Assembly: GCF_030542965.1 (NCBI RefSeq)
Contig: NZ_JAUAOA010000001.1
Location: forward strand, 248,001-312,000
Length of the DNA stretch: 64,000 nucleotides
Source of the DNA: Azotosporobacter soli
GTDB taxonomy: Bacteria > Bacillota > Negativicutes > SG130
Direction: 5' to 3'
Made by a program: the position numbers and the translations under genes. Below the pieces are notes generated by a model. That model was not told the origin of the DNA, did not search any database, and saw only the letters and a list, made by a program, of their open reading frames with translations. Positions 22,952 through 30,839 of this stretch are shown here, piece by piece. The stretch's first letter is position 1; each line of letters starts with the position of its first letter.

Positions 22952-23335
22952 TTACATCGCGTCGGCGGCGAAGGTGAGGATGAAGCCGTTGCAGTCTTCG
23001 AGCGCGAATTCGTCGGCGTCGTAGAAGGTACGGTGCAGCGGGCGCAGGATCGTGGCGCGGTCTTTGACGCGCGCGTAGAGTCCGGCAACGTCGTCGACCT
23101 TGATGTAAAACGTCAGTGCGCCGCCCAGCGCAAGGGAATCGAGCTTCGGGTATTCGGCGACGATGCTGGCGCGTTCCTGGAACATCAACTGCACCTCGCC
23201 GCAGGCGACCATTGCCCAGACCGGCGTCCCCTCGTCCGGCACCGTCATCAGCGGTGAAAAGCCGAGCACCTCGCGATAAAAACGCAGCGTTTCTTTCACA
23301 TCGTCCACCATCAGATTTGGCGTCAACTGTTTCAT
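22952..23335 (-). CDS. VOC/glyoxalase-fold protein
   Basis: A 127-residue vicinal-oxygen-chelate protein (MKQLTPNLMVDDVKETLRFYREVLG, TFYIKVDDVAGLYARV, CNGFILTF). It is clearly paralogous to the protein at 9653-10036 along its whole length. It lies between two tRNA-Arg genes on the same strand. Substrate unknown; small-molecule binding or antibiotic sequestration is typical for this subgroup. Codon use is GC-rich, unlike its AT-richer paralogue. GAAAGGATC precedes the ATG. Confidence 0.85.
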   Translation of the reverse strand: MKQLTPNLMVDDVKETLRFYREVLGFSPLMTVPDEGTPVWAMVACGEVQLMFQERASIVAEYPKLDSLALGGALTFYIKVDDVAGLYARVKDRATILRPLHRTFYDADEFALEDCNGFILTFAADAM

Positions 23336-23450
23336 GTTCTCAGATCCTTTCTATAGCGCGCACGGATATAAGAAAGACTCGGCTTGCACCGAGTCTTCAC
23401 GGTTCTTACGAACCTGTCTTGCTATATGTGAGTTTGCGAATTGAAAAAAA

Positions 23451-23526
23451 TGGTGACCCCGGCAGGAGTCGAACCTGCGACCTCTTGATTCGTAGTCAAA
23501 CGCTCTATCCAGCTGAGCTACGGAGC
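23451..23526 (-). tRNA. tRNA-Arg (anticodon ACG), CCA encoded
   Basis: On the minus strand: acceptor ggctccg / cggggtc (two G-U pairs), D-stem gctc/gagc, anticodon stem tttga/tcaag with loop ctACGaa, T-arm gcagg-ttcgact-cctgc, discriminator A and CCA. The A34 is expected to be edited to inosine. Confidence 0.96.
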
Positions 23527-23606
23527 CATTTTTCTGTCGTGCTTGCCGACAAAAACTAGTTTATCATAATCGTGAATTTCAGTCAATCTTTTTTCTGCAT
23601 TTTTTC

Positions 23607-23750
23607 GCGATGTGGATAACTTTTTTATTATCCACATCGCGTTATCCACATTTCAAGCGAGTGTTTTTCTGCCGAAACGGGACTTTTCACAGGACTTATC
23701 CACATTTAAAGCTGTTTTGTGGATAGTTTTGGGGATAAGTGTGAATAAAT
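23607..23750. promoter_or_regulatory. Cluster of DnaA boxes (possible origin-like or DnaA-titration site)
   Basis: Four perfect TTATCCACA 9-mers: 23611-23619 (minus), 23628-23636, 23642-23650 and 23696-23704 (plus). Three 8/9 matches lie at 23719-23727, 23730-23738 and 23740-23748 (minus). The first two are arms of a 13-bp inverted repeat (gcgatgtggataa / ttatccacatcgc). A T-rich stretch follows at 23755-23850. No dnaA, dnaN or rpmH gene is in the window. Confidence 0.8.
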
Positions 23751-23853
23751 TTGCTGTTTTCAGACCATTTAGGTCAATTTACATCGTTTTGCATTTTTTT
23801 TAGTTTTTCCGTCTTTTTTGCTACGTAGTTTCAAATAATCTTTGGCTTTCTCT

Positions 23854-24138
23854 TCAATTTATGCGTCGGCTCCACTGGATCGCCACTTCGGTACGTTCCC
23901 ACAAGCGACTCAAGGCGCAGTAAAAGTCGTCCAGACTTTCGTGCGCGACGACCAACCGACTAACAAACGGCGCTTTGCAATCTGCGCCGGGAACAAGAAG
24001 CGTGTGCGCCTGTTTCAAATAGTCTTCGACCTCACGACGTTTTGCTTCGTCCGGCAGGAATACTTCGATCGTCTTGGCAACCTCGTCATAGTTGATGTAC
24101 CCGTCCATATTGTTGTAGTCAACCGCCACTTTCATCAT
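23854..24138 (-). CDS. Small conserved-type hypothetical protein downstream of ppk
   Basis: A 94-residue soluble protein starting MMKVAVDYNNMDGYINYDE, with an acidic/basic helical middle (FLPDEAKRREVEDYLKQA) and no recognised domain. AAAAGGAG precedes the ATG at 24138. It follows ppk by 15 bases, so it is the last gene of the ppx-ppk transcript and may modulate polyphosphate metabolism. That is context, not evidence of function. Confidence 0.7.
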   Translation of the reverse strand: MMKVAVDYNNMDGYINYDEVAKTIEVFLPDEAKRREVEDYLKQAHTLLVPGADCKAPFVSRLVVAHESLDDFYCALSRLWERTEVAIQWSRRIN

Positions 24139-24153
24139 TCCCACTCCTTTTCT

Positions 24154-26256
24154 TCATATGTCTTTGCGGTAGAGCGGCTGCACGCGGTCGCGCAGCGGCA
24201 GCGGCGCGCTTTTGGCCGCGGCCTTCGCCTGCCGGTAAAACTCTTCCTGGCTGTTCAGCGGCGGCGCGCTTCTCTTTTCGGGCCGCCGGTAGTGTCCGTC
24301 GCTTTTCATATGATGCGACTTGCAGTTGTCTCTGAGCATCACATCGAGCATTTCCGTCACACGCAGCGCGGCATGCTCGTCTTCGAGCGGAAAGAGCAGC
24401 TCGACCCGCTCGTTCAGATTGCGGTGCATCCAGTCGGCGCTGGAGAGGAAGACTTTCGGATCGCCGCCGTTATTCAGATACAAAATGCGGTGATGTTCGA
24501 GAAAGCGTCCGACGATGCTGTGAATGCTGATGTTTTTGCCGACGCCCTCGATGCCCGGCCGGATGCCGCAGATGCCGCGCACGATGAGGTCGATCTTCAC
24601 GCCGCGGCTGGCCGCTTCGTACAATTTGAGCATGATGCCTTTGTCGATCAGGGAATTGAGTTTGGCAATGATCCGTCCCTCTTGCCCCTGTTCGGCAAAT
24701 TCGCTTTCGCGTTCGATCAGTTCTTCGAGTTTTTCGCGCAGGTCGAACGGCGCGACGACGAGCTTGTTCCAGACCGGCGGATCGGAGTAGCCGGAAAGCA
24801 TGTTGAAAAAGGCGGACGCGTCCGCGCCGAATTGATCGTTGGCGGTAAAGAGGCTGAGGTCGGCGTATATTTTGGCCGTAGTATCGTTGTAATTGCCGGT
24901 GCCCATGTGCACATAGCGCTGGATGCCGGAGCCTTCCTGGCGCACGACGAGCGCCATCTTGGCGTGCGTCTTGAGGCCGACCAGACCGTAGATGACATGG
25001 CAACCGGCTTCTTCGAGCCGTCTCGCCCATTGAATGTTGTTTTCTTCGTCAAAGCGAGCCTTGAGTTCGACGACGACCGTGACCTGCTTGCCGTTTTCGG
25101 CGGCCTGCGCCAGCGCGCGGACAATCGGCGAGTTGCCGCTGACGCGGTAGAGCGTCTGCTTGATTGCCAGAACGCTCGGGTCTTGCGCCGCCTGGCGGAT
25201 AAAATCGACGACCGGTTCAAACGATTCGTACGGATGGTGCAACAGCATGTCGCGCTCTTTGATCAGCGCATAGAAATCCTCACACTCTTTCAGCGCCGCC
25301 GGAATTTGCGGCGTCAACGGTTCGTAGCGCAGATGATCGTAGCCGGAAAGCGCGGTGAACTTAAAAAAGCAGCTGGCGTCAATCGGTCCGTTGATTTCAT
25401 AGATGTCGCCGTCTTCGAGCTCGCAGCCATCCATGAGGAATTGCTTCACCATTTTTCCCGCCTGTCGCGCGATTTCGAGGCGCACCGCGTCGCCGCGCTT
25501 GCGTTGGCGCAACGATTTTTCGACTTCCGCCATCAGGTCCTCGGCGTCATCTTCGTCGATCGTCAAGTCGGCATTGCGCGTAATGCGAAACGGCGTGATC
25601 TCTTTGATCTTGTAGCCTTTGAACAAAGCCTGGCAATGCGTCTGGATGATGTCTTCCAGAAAGAGAAACGTTCTTTTTTTGCCCTGGTTCGGCACTTCGA
25701 CCAAACGGGGCAGTACCGCCGGAACCTGAATCACCGCCAGTTGCTCTTCGTCCTTGCCTCTCAGAAGCAGAACCGCCAAATTCAGACTGCGACTGGCGAG
25801 AAACGGAAACGGATGGCTGGCGTCGACCGCCAGCGGCGTAATGACAGGATAGACGGTCTGGCGAAAATATTGTTCGACCCAGTGACGCGCTTTTTCCGGC
25901 AAATTCTTTTCTTCGCTAATGATGATCTCATGCTGCGTCAGTTCGGCAAGCAAAGCGCGCAGCACCTTGTACTGTTCTTTCACCAATTCGTGCGCCGCTT
26001 CGCCGATGCCGTCCACCTGCTGGCGCACGGTTAGTCCGGCCGCATCGAATTTGTTAACGCCGGCTTCGAGCTGGCTTTTCAAGCCGGCAACCCGGATCAT
26101 GAAGAATTCGTCGAGATTCGAGCTGGTGATCGCGATGAATTTCAAACGTTCTAAGACGGGCTTGTCGAGCTGCTTGGCTTCGTCCATGACGCGGCTGTTG
26201 AATTTGAGCCAGCTTAGTTCGCGATTGATAAAATGTTCTGGTCGGTCAAGTTCCAT
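24154..26256 (-). CDS. ppk: Polyphosphate kinase PPK1
   Basis: A 700-residue enzyme that reversibly transfers ATP gamma-phosphate to polyphosphate. N-terminal FINRELSWLKFNSRV and SNLDEFFMIRVAGL, the head domain, and the two PLD-like catalytic domains with HMGTGNYNDTTAKIYAD (the region of the autophosphorylated His) and ADWMHRNLNERVE are all present. Family-typical length. The start overlaps the Ppx/GppA-like gene's 3' end by 11 bases, so the two are co-translated. Polyphosphate genes here are split over two divergent transcripts. Confidence 0.96.
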   Translation of the reverse strand: MELDRPEHFINRELSWLKFNSRVMDEAKQLDKPVLERLKFIAITSSNLDEFFMIRVAGLKSQLEAGVNKFDAAGLTVRQQVDGIGEAAHELVKEQYKVLRALLAELTQHEIIISEEKNLPEKARHWVEQYFRQTVYPVITPLAVDASHPFPFLASRSLNLAVLLLRGKDEEQLAVIQVPAVLPRLVEVPNQGKKRTFLFLEDIIQTHCQALFKGYKIKEITPFRITRNADLTIDEDDAEDLMAEVEKSLRQRKRGDAVRLEIARQAGKMVKQFLMDGCELEDGDIYEINGPIDASCFFKFTALSGYDHLRYEPLTPQIPAALKECEDFYALIKERDMLLHHPYESFEPVVDFIRQAAQDPSVLAIKQTLYRVSGNSPIVRALAQAAENGKQVTVVVELKARFDEENNIQWARRLEEAGCHVIYGLVGLKTHAKMALVVRQEGSGIQRYVHMGTGNYNDTTAKIYADLSLFTANDQFGADASAFFNMLSGYSDPPVWNKLVVAPFDLREKLEELIERESEFAEQGQEGRIIAKLNSLIDKGIMLKLYEAASRGVKIDLIVRGICGIRPGIEGVGKNISIHSIVGRFLEHHRILYLNNGGDPKVFLSSADWMHRNLNERVELLFPLEDEHAALRVTEMLDVMLRDNCKSHHMKSDGHYRRPEKRSAPPLNSQEEFYRQAKAAAKSAPLPLRDRVQPLYRKDI

Positions 26257-27790
26257 GGTTGCCTCCGATCGTCCCGACGACGCGGGCTTTTAAGCCGAAT
26301 ACGCTCTCAAAGAATTCCGCCTTTTCAGCAAACGTCCATTCTTCCAGCGACAGATCTTCGCGCGCCTTTACGTTCACGAGCATCTCGTCCCCTTTGATCT
26401 GCACGCTGCAATCGGTGATTTTTTGCCGGTGACTGCGATCGAGCGCATCGGCCAGACGAATGATCGCCGACAGTTTAGCCACAGTCAGCTTTGCCTTGTT
26501 CGAAAGGCGGGTGAAGTTCTCATCGGCATTGTTCGGCGTTCCTTTGGAGTGATAATAGGAAACATTGGCAATGATTCTTTTTTCGCTGCGGGAGATGCCC
26601 AAGATATCGGCCGATTCGATCAGCCGGTAGGAGTAGAAGTAGTGGCGACGCAGGTTGACGAACTTTCCGATGTCATGCAGATGCGCCGCGGCGCGCAGCA
26701 TCAGTCGTTCTCTGCGCCCCAGGCCGTGGTAGCGGTTCAGTTTGTCGAATAAAAGCAGTGAAAACTCCTCAACGACCGAAGCGTGGGCTTTGTCGTAATG
26801 AAACTTGTCTTCAAGCGCTTTGACGACGCTGAAAGTATGTTCTTCCATCACATCGAGCCAGCGACTGTCGGTTTTTTCCGCCACATGCAAGAGCGTCATC
26901 CCGTCAATGAAGCGCAGCGTCGGTACGAGGACATGATCGACCGCCGCGACTTCCATCATCTTGCAGTATAAGCCGAGCGCCGGTATGACCAGCGCGGCAT
27001 CGGCCTCGTTCAGGTCGAAGCGCGTCATCAGTTCCGGCAGGTTGAGCCGGCGAACCTTGCGGTACAGATCTTTCAGTTCTTTCGGGCTGAGAACCGCCAG
27101 GCCCTCGCTGTGTCCCAGCAGCTGCAAGAGCAGTCGCGTCTCATTGCCGGTCAGCACCAGGTACGGGCTGCGCTGTCCCATCAGCGCCACGGCGATCGGG
27201 TCGATCGCGCTTTCGATATATTCGTCCAACACCTGTTGGAAGCAGACGTCATCGCGCTGGTTTTGCGCAAAGCTTTCTTTGATGCGCATCGCGCCGATGT
27301 TGATGTTTTGCTGATAGCGGATCGCACCCTGGCGGTAGAGAGTAATCCCCGTGCCGCCGGAGGAGATGTCGACGAACAGCAGTCCGTCTTCGGTATTCGC
27401 CAGCCCGGACGTCTGCAGATGTTTGAACAAGGCCATATATTTATAGAAGATTTCCTGCGGCATGTCGACGATCTCGACTTCCAAACCGGTCTTGATGCGG
27501 ATCTGATCGATGATATATTGCTGATTTTCGGCTTCGCGCAGCGCGGTCGTCGCCATGACGCGGCAGTCCCGTACGCCGTATTCGCTGCACAAACGGCGAA
27601 AGCCTTTCAGCAGTTCGCAAATTTCGCTGACGGAAGCAAAGCTGATCTGACCGCTCTTGAACGCTTCTTCGCCCAAATCCATTTGACGTCTGGCCCGATC
27701 CAGCACCCGGATGTCGTCGACGTCCTTATATTCGACAATTTGCAAGCTGACGGTTTCCGATCCGATATGTATCGCGGCAAAACTCGGCAT
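26246..27790 (-). CDS. Ppx/GppA-like protein with HD domain, altered active-site motifs
   Basis: A 514-residue protein with an ASKHA Ppx/GppA fold (1-310) and a C-terminal HD domain (AHLHDIGKFV, about residue 365). Against the canonical motif (I-D-x-G-S-N-S), this protein has IHIGSETVSL, and the phosphate-2 loop DLGGGSTE is replaced by DISSGGTG. The key Asp and one Gly are therefore changed, and exopolyphosphatase or pppGpp hydrolase activity may be weak or lost. The HD motif is intact. It is the first gene of the ppk operon. Possible roles are a regulatory partner of PPK, a nucleotide sensor, or a divergent hydrolase. Confidence 0.88.
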   Translation of the reverse strand: MPSFAAIHIGSETVSLQIVEYKDVDDIRVLDRARRQMDLGEEAFKSGQISFASVSEICELLKGFRRLCSEYGVRDCRVMATTALREAENQQYIIDQIRIKTGLEVEIVDMPQEIFYKYMALFKHLQTSGLANTEDGLLFVDISSGGTGITLYRQGAIRYQQNINIGAMRIKESFAQNQRDDVCFQQVLDEYIESAIDPIAVALMGQRSPYLVLTGNETRLLLQLLGHSEGLAVLSPKELKDLYRKVRRLNLPELMTRFDLNEADAALVIPALGLYCKMMEVAAVDHVLVPTLRFIDGMTLLHVAEKTDSRWLDVMEEHTFSVVKALEDKFHYDKAHASVVEEFSLLLFDKLNRYHGLGRRERLMLRAAAHLHDIGKFVNLRRHYFYSYRLIESADILGISRSEKRIIANVSYYHSKGTPNNADENFTRLSNKAKLTVAKLSAIIRLADALDRSHRQKITDCSVQIKGDEMLVNVKAREDLSLEEWTFAEKAEFFESVFGLKARVVGTIGGNHGT

Positions 27791-27942
27791 CCTCTCACCT
27801 CAATCCGATTCTTAACTACTGTAATTCGATGGAAAACGGGTAAAACTCCTGCTGTCTATTATAGCAATCGGATGTTAAAATTATGTTATGCTGTCCAAAC
27901 TATGTTATACTTTTCAAATCGAATGCAAAGGGGTGATCTGCC

Positions 27943-29457
27943 ATGAGTGAACGCGTCGCGGTCATCGACCTCGGGTCGAACTCGGCCCGCCTGATCATCA
28001 TGCAAATTTATAAAAACGGCGCTTACAATCTGATTTATCATCAAAAAGAGGCGGTCCGGCTCAGTGAAGGGATCGCCCAGGACAATAAGTTGCAAAGCGC
28101 GGCGATGGAGCGCGCGCTCCGCTCGCTGCAGACCTTTTCGCACATGTGCCGCCTCTTTAACGTCGACAAGACGCTGGCGGTCGGCACCGCTGCCGTTCGC
28201 AACACCAAAAACGGCGGCGCTTTCGTTGAACGGGTACGCAAGGAGACCGGCATCCCGCTGCGCGCGGTCAGCGGCGAGACAGAAGCAAAACTCGGTTATC
28301 TCGGCGCGATCAACACGCTCGATGTAGAAAACGCGCTGCTCTTCGACCTCGGCGGCGGCAGCACCGAGCTGACGCTGATCAGGAACCGCAAGGCGGAACA
28401 CATGATCAGCCTGCCGTTCGGCGCGGTCAATATGACCGAACGATTCCGCCTGAACAACCGCGCCTCCGAAGGACAGCTGGACGAACTGCAGGCATTCTTT
28501 CGCAAGCAGCTGAATCAGCTGCCCTGGCTGAAGAACCTCAATGTGCCGCTGCTCGGCGTCGGCGGCACCGCCCGGACGATCGCGAAGATGGATCAGCGGC
28601 GCAAGAATTATCCGTTTCCCAAACTGCACAATTATCGTATGGGTTCGATGTCGTTTCGCGCCTTATGGCAGGACGTCTCGAAGCTCAGCTTCGCGCAGCG
28701 CCGCAAAGTGCCGGGCCTCGGCGGCGAACGCGCCGACATCATCCTGGCCGGCATCGGCATCGTCAAAGCGCTGCAGGAAAAAGCGCACGCGCAGCAACTC
28801 ATCGTCAGCGGCTGCGGCGTCCGCGAAGGCCTGTTCCTCCAATATCTTCTCTCGCGCAGCGGACAGAGCGAAGTCGTGGCGAATCCGCTCGAACACAGCA
28901 CGAAAAACACTTTGCTTCTATATAATGGCAACATCTCGCATGCCGAGCATGTCACCAAACTGGCCGATCAGCTTTTTTGCGGCTGCCGCGATTTTTTCGC
29001 GCTCGACGATCGCAGCCGCCTGATGCTGCGCACGGCCGCCTTGCTGCATGACACCGGCATCAGCATCAATTATTACGACCACTATCGCCACAGCACCTAT
29101 CTGGTGGAAAACGCGCGCCTTTTCGGTCTGTCGCACCGCGAACAGATGCTGGCCGCGGTCATCACCGGCTGGCATCACGGCCCGGCGTTCCGTTTCGACC
29201 ACAACCGCCTCTACCATCAGTTCCTCGATGAGGCCGACTGGCAGACCGCACGCAAACTGGCTTTGCTGCTGAGCATCGCCGAAAGTCTCGATACGACGCA
29301 AATGACGCTGGTCAAGAACGTCAACGCGCAAATTGAAGCGGGACGTCTCAGCCTACAGCTCGACGCCAGCGCCCCGACGCCGCTCGAACAGGATGCCGCA
29401 CTGCGCTTTTCCAAATGGCTACGCCGCGACTTTCAGCTTGAGCTGGCGTTGAAATAG
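27943..29457 (+). CDS. ppx: Exopolyphosphatase / pppGpp phosphatase (Ppx/GppA) with HD domain
   Basis: A 504-residue canonical Ppx/GppA enzyme: VIDLGSNSARL at the N-terminus, AVGTAAVRNTKNG, LFDLGGGSTELTLI, and GVGGTARTIA, then an HD domain with LLHDTGISI and WHHGPAF. It hydrolyses terminal phosphates of polyphosphate or converts pppGpp to ppGpp. GGGGTG precedes the ATG. It is transcribed divergently from the degenerate paralogue and ppk, with about 150 bases between. Followed by a strong terminator. Confidence 0.93.
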   Translation: MSERVAVIDLGSNSARLIIMQIYKNGAYNLIYHQKEAVRLSEGIAQDNKLQSAAMERALRSLQTFSHMCRLFNVDKTLAVGTAAVRNTKNGGAFVERVRKETGIPLRAVSGETEAKLGYLGAINTLDVENALLFDLGGGSTELTLIRNRKAEHMISLPFGAVNMTERFRLNNRASEGQLDELQAFFRKQLNQLPWLKNLNVPLLGVGGTARTIAKMDQRRKNYPFPKLHNYRMGSMSFRALWQDVSKLSFAQRRKVPGLGGERADIILAGIGIVKALQEKAHAQQLIVSGCGVREGLFLQYLLSRSGQSEVVANPLEHSTKNTLLLYNGNISHAEHVTKLADQLFCGCRDFFALDDRSRLMLRTAALLHDTGISINYYDHYRHSTYLVENARLFGLSHREQMLAAVITGWHHGPAFRFDHNRLYHQFLDEADWQTARKLALLLSIAESLDTTQMTLVKNVNAQIEAGRLSLQLDASAPTPLEQDAALRFSKWLRRDFQLELALK

Positions 29458-29470
29458 AAAGAAAAATCTG

Positions 29471-29513
29471 AATAGGACTTGAGGCTATAAACTCGGCCTT
29501 AAGTCCTATTTTT
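29471..29513 (+). terminator. Terminator after ppx
   Basis: Stem aataggacttgagg / ccttaagtcctatt with 12-base loop and following ttttt. Confidence 0.88.
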
Positions 29514-29516
29514 CGC

Positions 29517-29544
29517 TTGACATTTCTTTCATTTCTGTTAAACT
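29517..29544 (+). promoter_or_regulatory. Candidate promoter of the pel operon
   Basis: TTGACA at 29517-29522 and TAAACT at 29539-29544 with a 16-base spacer, about 110 bases upstream of the c-di-GMP riboswitch core. Confidence 0.6.
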
Positions 29545-29644
29545 CTAAACAAGATACACTATTTTTTACAAATATGCCTCCGAAAGTACCGAAGTTTTTC
29601 AGGCCTGGATGTCGGATTTTATCCGTCCAATGCGCCGCCTCATC

Positions 29645-29740
29645 TTCGCAGTGTTTATTCGGGAGGGCAAACTTGGCGAAAGCCAAGGGCGCAAAGCCAT
29701 GGGTCTACCGACAAATGTCTACGACTGCCAGGTTGCAACA
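29645..29740 (+). ncRNA. c-di-GMP-I (GEMM-I) riboswitch aptamer
   Basis: Conserved core blocks in order: agGGCAAAC, ttgg-cGAAAg-ccaa (P2 with GNRA tetraloop), GGgCGCAAAGCC, atGGGTCTA, a variable P3 arm, then actGCCAGGTTGC, the tetraloop-receptor side and P1 strand. This pattern closely matches clostridial GEMM-I aptamers. It lies about 80 bases before the first pel gene. The overlapping terminator at 29721 suggests that ligand binding prevents termination, i.e. c-di-GMP turns the operon on. Confidence 0.93.
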
Positions 29741-29775
29741 GTAATCGCTGTTGCCATACCGGCAGTCGTTTTTTA
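29721..29775 (+). terminator. Riboswitch-controlled terminator
   Basis: Outer stem acgactgcc (29721-29729) / ggcagtcgt (29761-29769), inner stem ggttgcaacag / ctgttgccatacc, then tttttt. The 5' arm reuses the conserved aptamer block actgccaggttgc, so aptamer and terminator are mutually exclusive. Confidence 0.88.
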
Positions 29776-29819
29776 ATTTATTTAACGCTGGTTACCATAA
29801 TTTGAAACGAGGTGATTCC

Positions 29820-30806
29820 ATGTTTTTTCGCAGCGCCTGTTGCACGCTTCTTTTCTTGCTTTGCATCGCTGCCTTGCCTTCGCTGGCGCGCGCGCAGCAA
29901 ACGCCGCCCGATTATCCGCTCGAAATGGCGCGCCTGCTCGGACAACTGCGCAGCTATAGTCAGGAACGCAACGCAACGTTTCAGCTTTTGGGCAACGGCA
30001 GTCTCGATTTATTCGCGCCGGAGACGCTGACGCCGTCCGCACGGACGCTAGTCAATACCAGTCTCGACGGCATCCTGATGGAAAGCTATTTTTACGGCTG
30101 GGAGATGAAGGACGACGAGGCGACGCCGCCGGAGGCGCGTCTCGCCTGGTCGTCCGCTTTGACGGCCGCGCAGCAACTGAATCAACCGCTCTTCAACATC
30201 GATTACTGCCGTTCGACTGCGGCAGTCGCAGATTCCTACCAGAAAAACCGACAAGCCGGTTTCGTCTCACTGGCCGCCCCCAACCGCCAGTTAACGAAGC
30301 TGCCGCAAAAAACGCAGCGCAGCAATCGCAGCGACGTCAGCCGTCTCGCCCAGGCGAAGAACTTTCTCGTGCTGTTGAATCCGGAAGAATTCGCCAGCCG
30401 CAGTCTTTATCTCGCCGCTTTGCGCGCCTGTGCATTCGACCTTCTGATCATCGATCCGACCTTCAACAGCTCGCCGCTGACGCCGGATGAAGTCCGTTCG
30501 CTCAAACGCAAGCCGCAGGGCGGCCAGCGTCTGGTTCTCGCTTATCTGAGCATTGCGGAAGCGGAAGATTACCGTCCCTATTGGCAGAAAGACTGGAAAC
30601 AGTCGCCGCCCGCCTGGCTGGTGGCAGCCAATCCCGATTGGGTTGGTAACTTCAAGGTCCGCTACTGGCAAAGCGGCTGGCAGCAGTTGCTCTTCGGCAG
30701 CCGCAATGCGCAGCTCGACAGGATTCTCTCCACCGATTTTGACGGCGCGATGCTCGACGTCGTGGACGGCTATCAGTATTTCCTCGACAACCCCGACGTG
30801 CAATGA
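29820..30806 (+). CDS. Secreted GH114-like hydrolase (PelA hydrolase-domain counterpart)
   Basis: A 328-residue exported protein with a signal peptide (cleavage after ARAQ, about 26). The body resembles the endo-alpha-1,4-polygalactosaminidase/TM1410 barrel (GH114), the fold of the PelA hydrolase domain: DGILMESYFYGWE, FDLLIIDPTFNSS, VLAYLSIAEAEDYRPYWQ, DFDGAMLDVVDGYQYF with a late acidic DxxD pair. In proteobacteria this domain is fused to the deacetylase in PelA; here it is separate. It would trim or release GalNAc-rich Pel polymer. ATG 29820 follows AACGAGGTG. First gene of the riboswitch-controlled operon. Confidence 0.85.
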   Translation: MFFRSACCTLLFLLCIAALPSLARAQQTPPDYPLEMARLLGQLRSYSQERNATFQLLGNGSLDLFAPETLTPSARTLVNTSLDGILMESYFYGWEMKDDEATPPEARLAWSSALTAAQQLNQPLFNIDYCRSTAAVADSYQKNRQAGFVSLAAPNRQLTKLPQKTQRSNRSDVSRLAQAKNFLVLLNPEEFASRSLYLAALRACAFDLLIIDPTFNSSPLTPDEVRSLKRKPQGGQRLVLAYLSIAEAEDYRPYWQKDWKQSPPAWLVAANPDWVGNFKVRYWQSGWQQLLFGSRNAQLDRILSTDFDGAMLDVVDGYQYFLDNPDVQ

Positions 30807-30839
30807 AAATAATCTCTATGTAATAGGAGCGTTCCACAC

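Noticed and set aside
23842-26034. 730-codon open frame on the plus strand
   Set aside because: It is fully antisense to ppk, whose domains are unmistakable; the frame is a by-product of GC-rich third positions.
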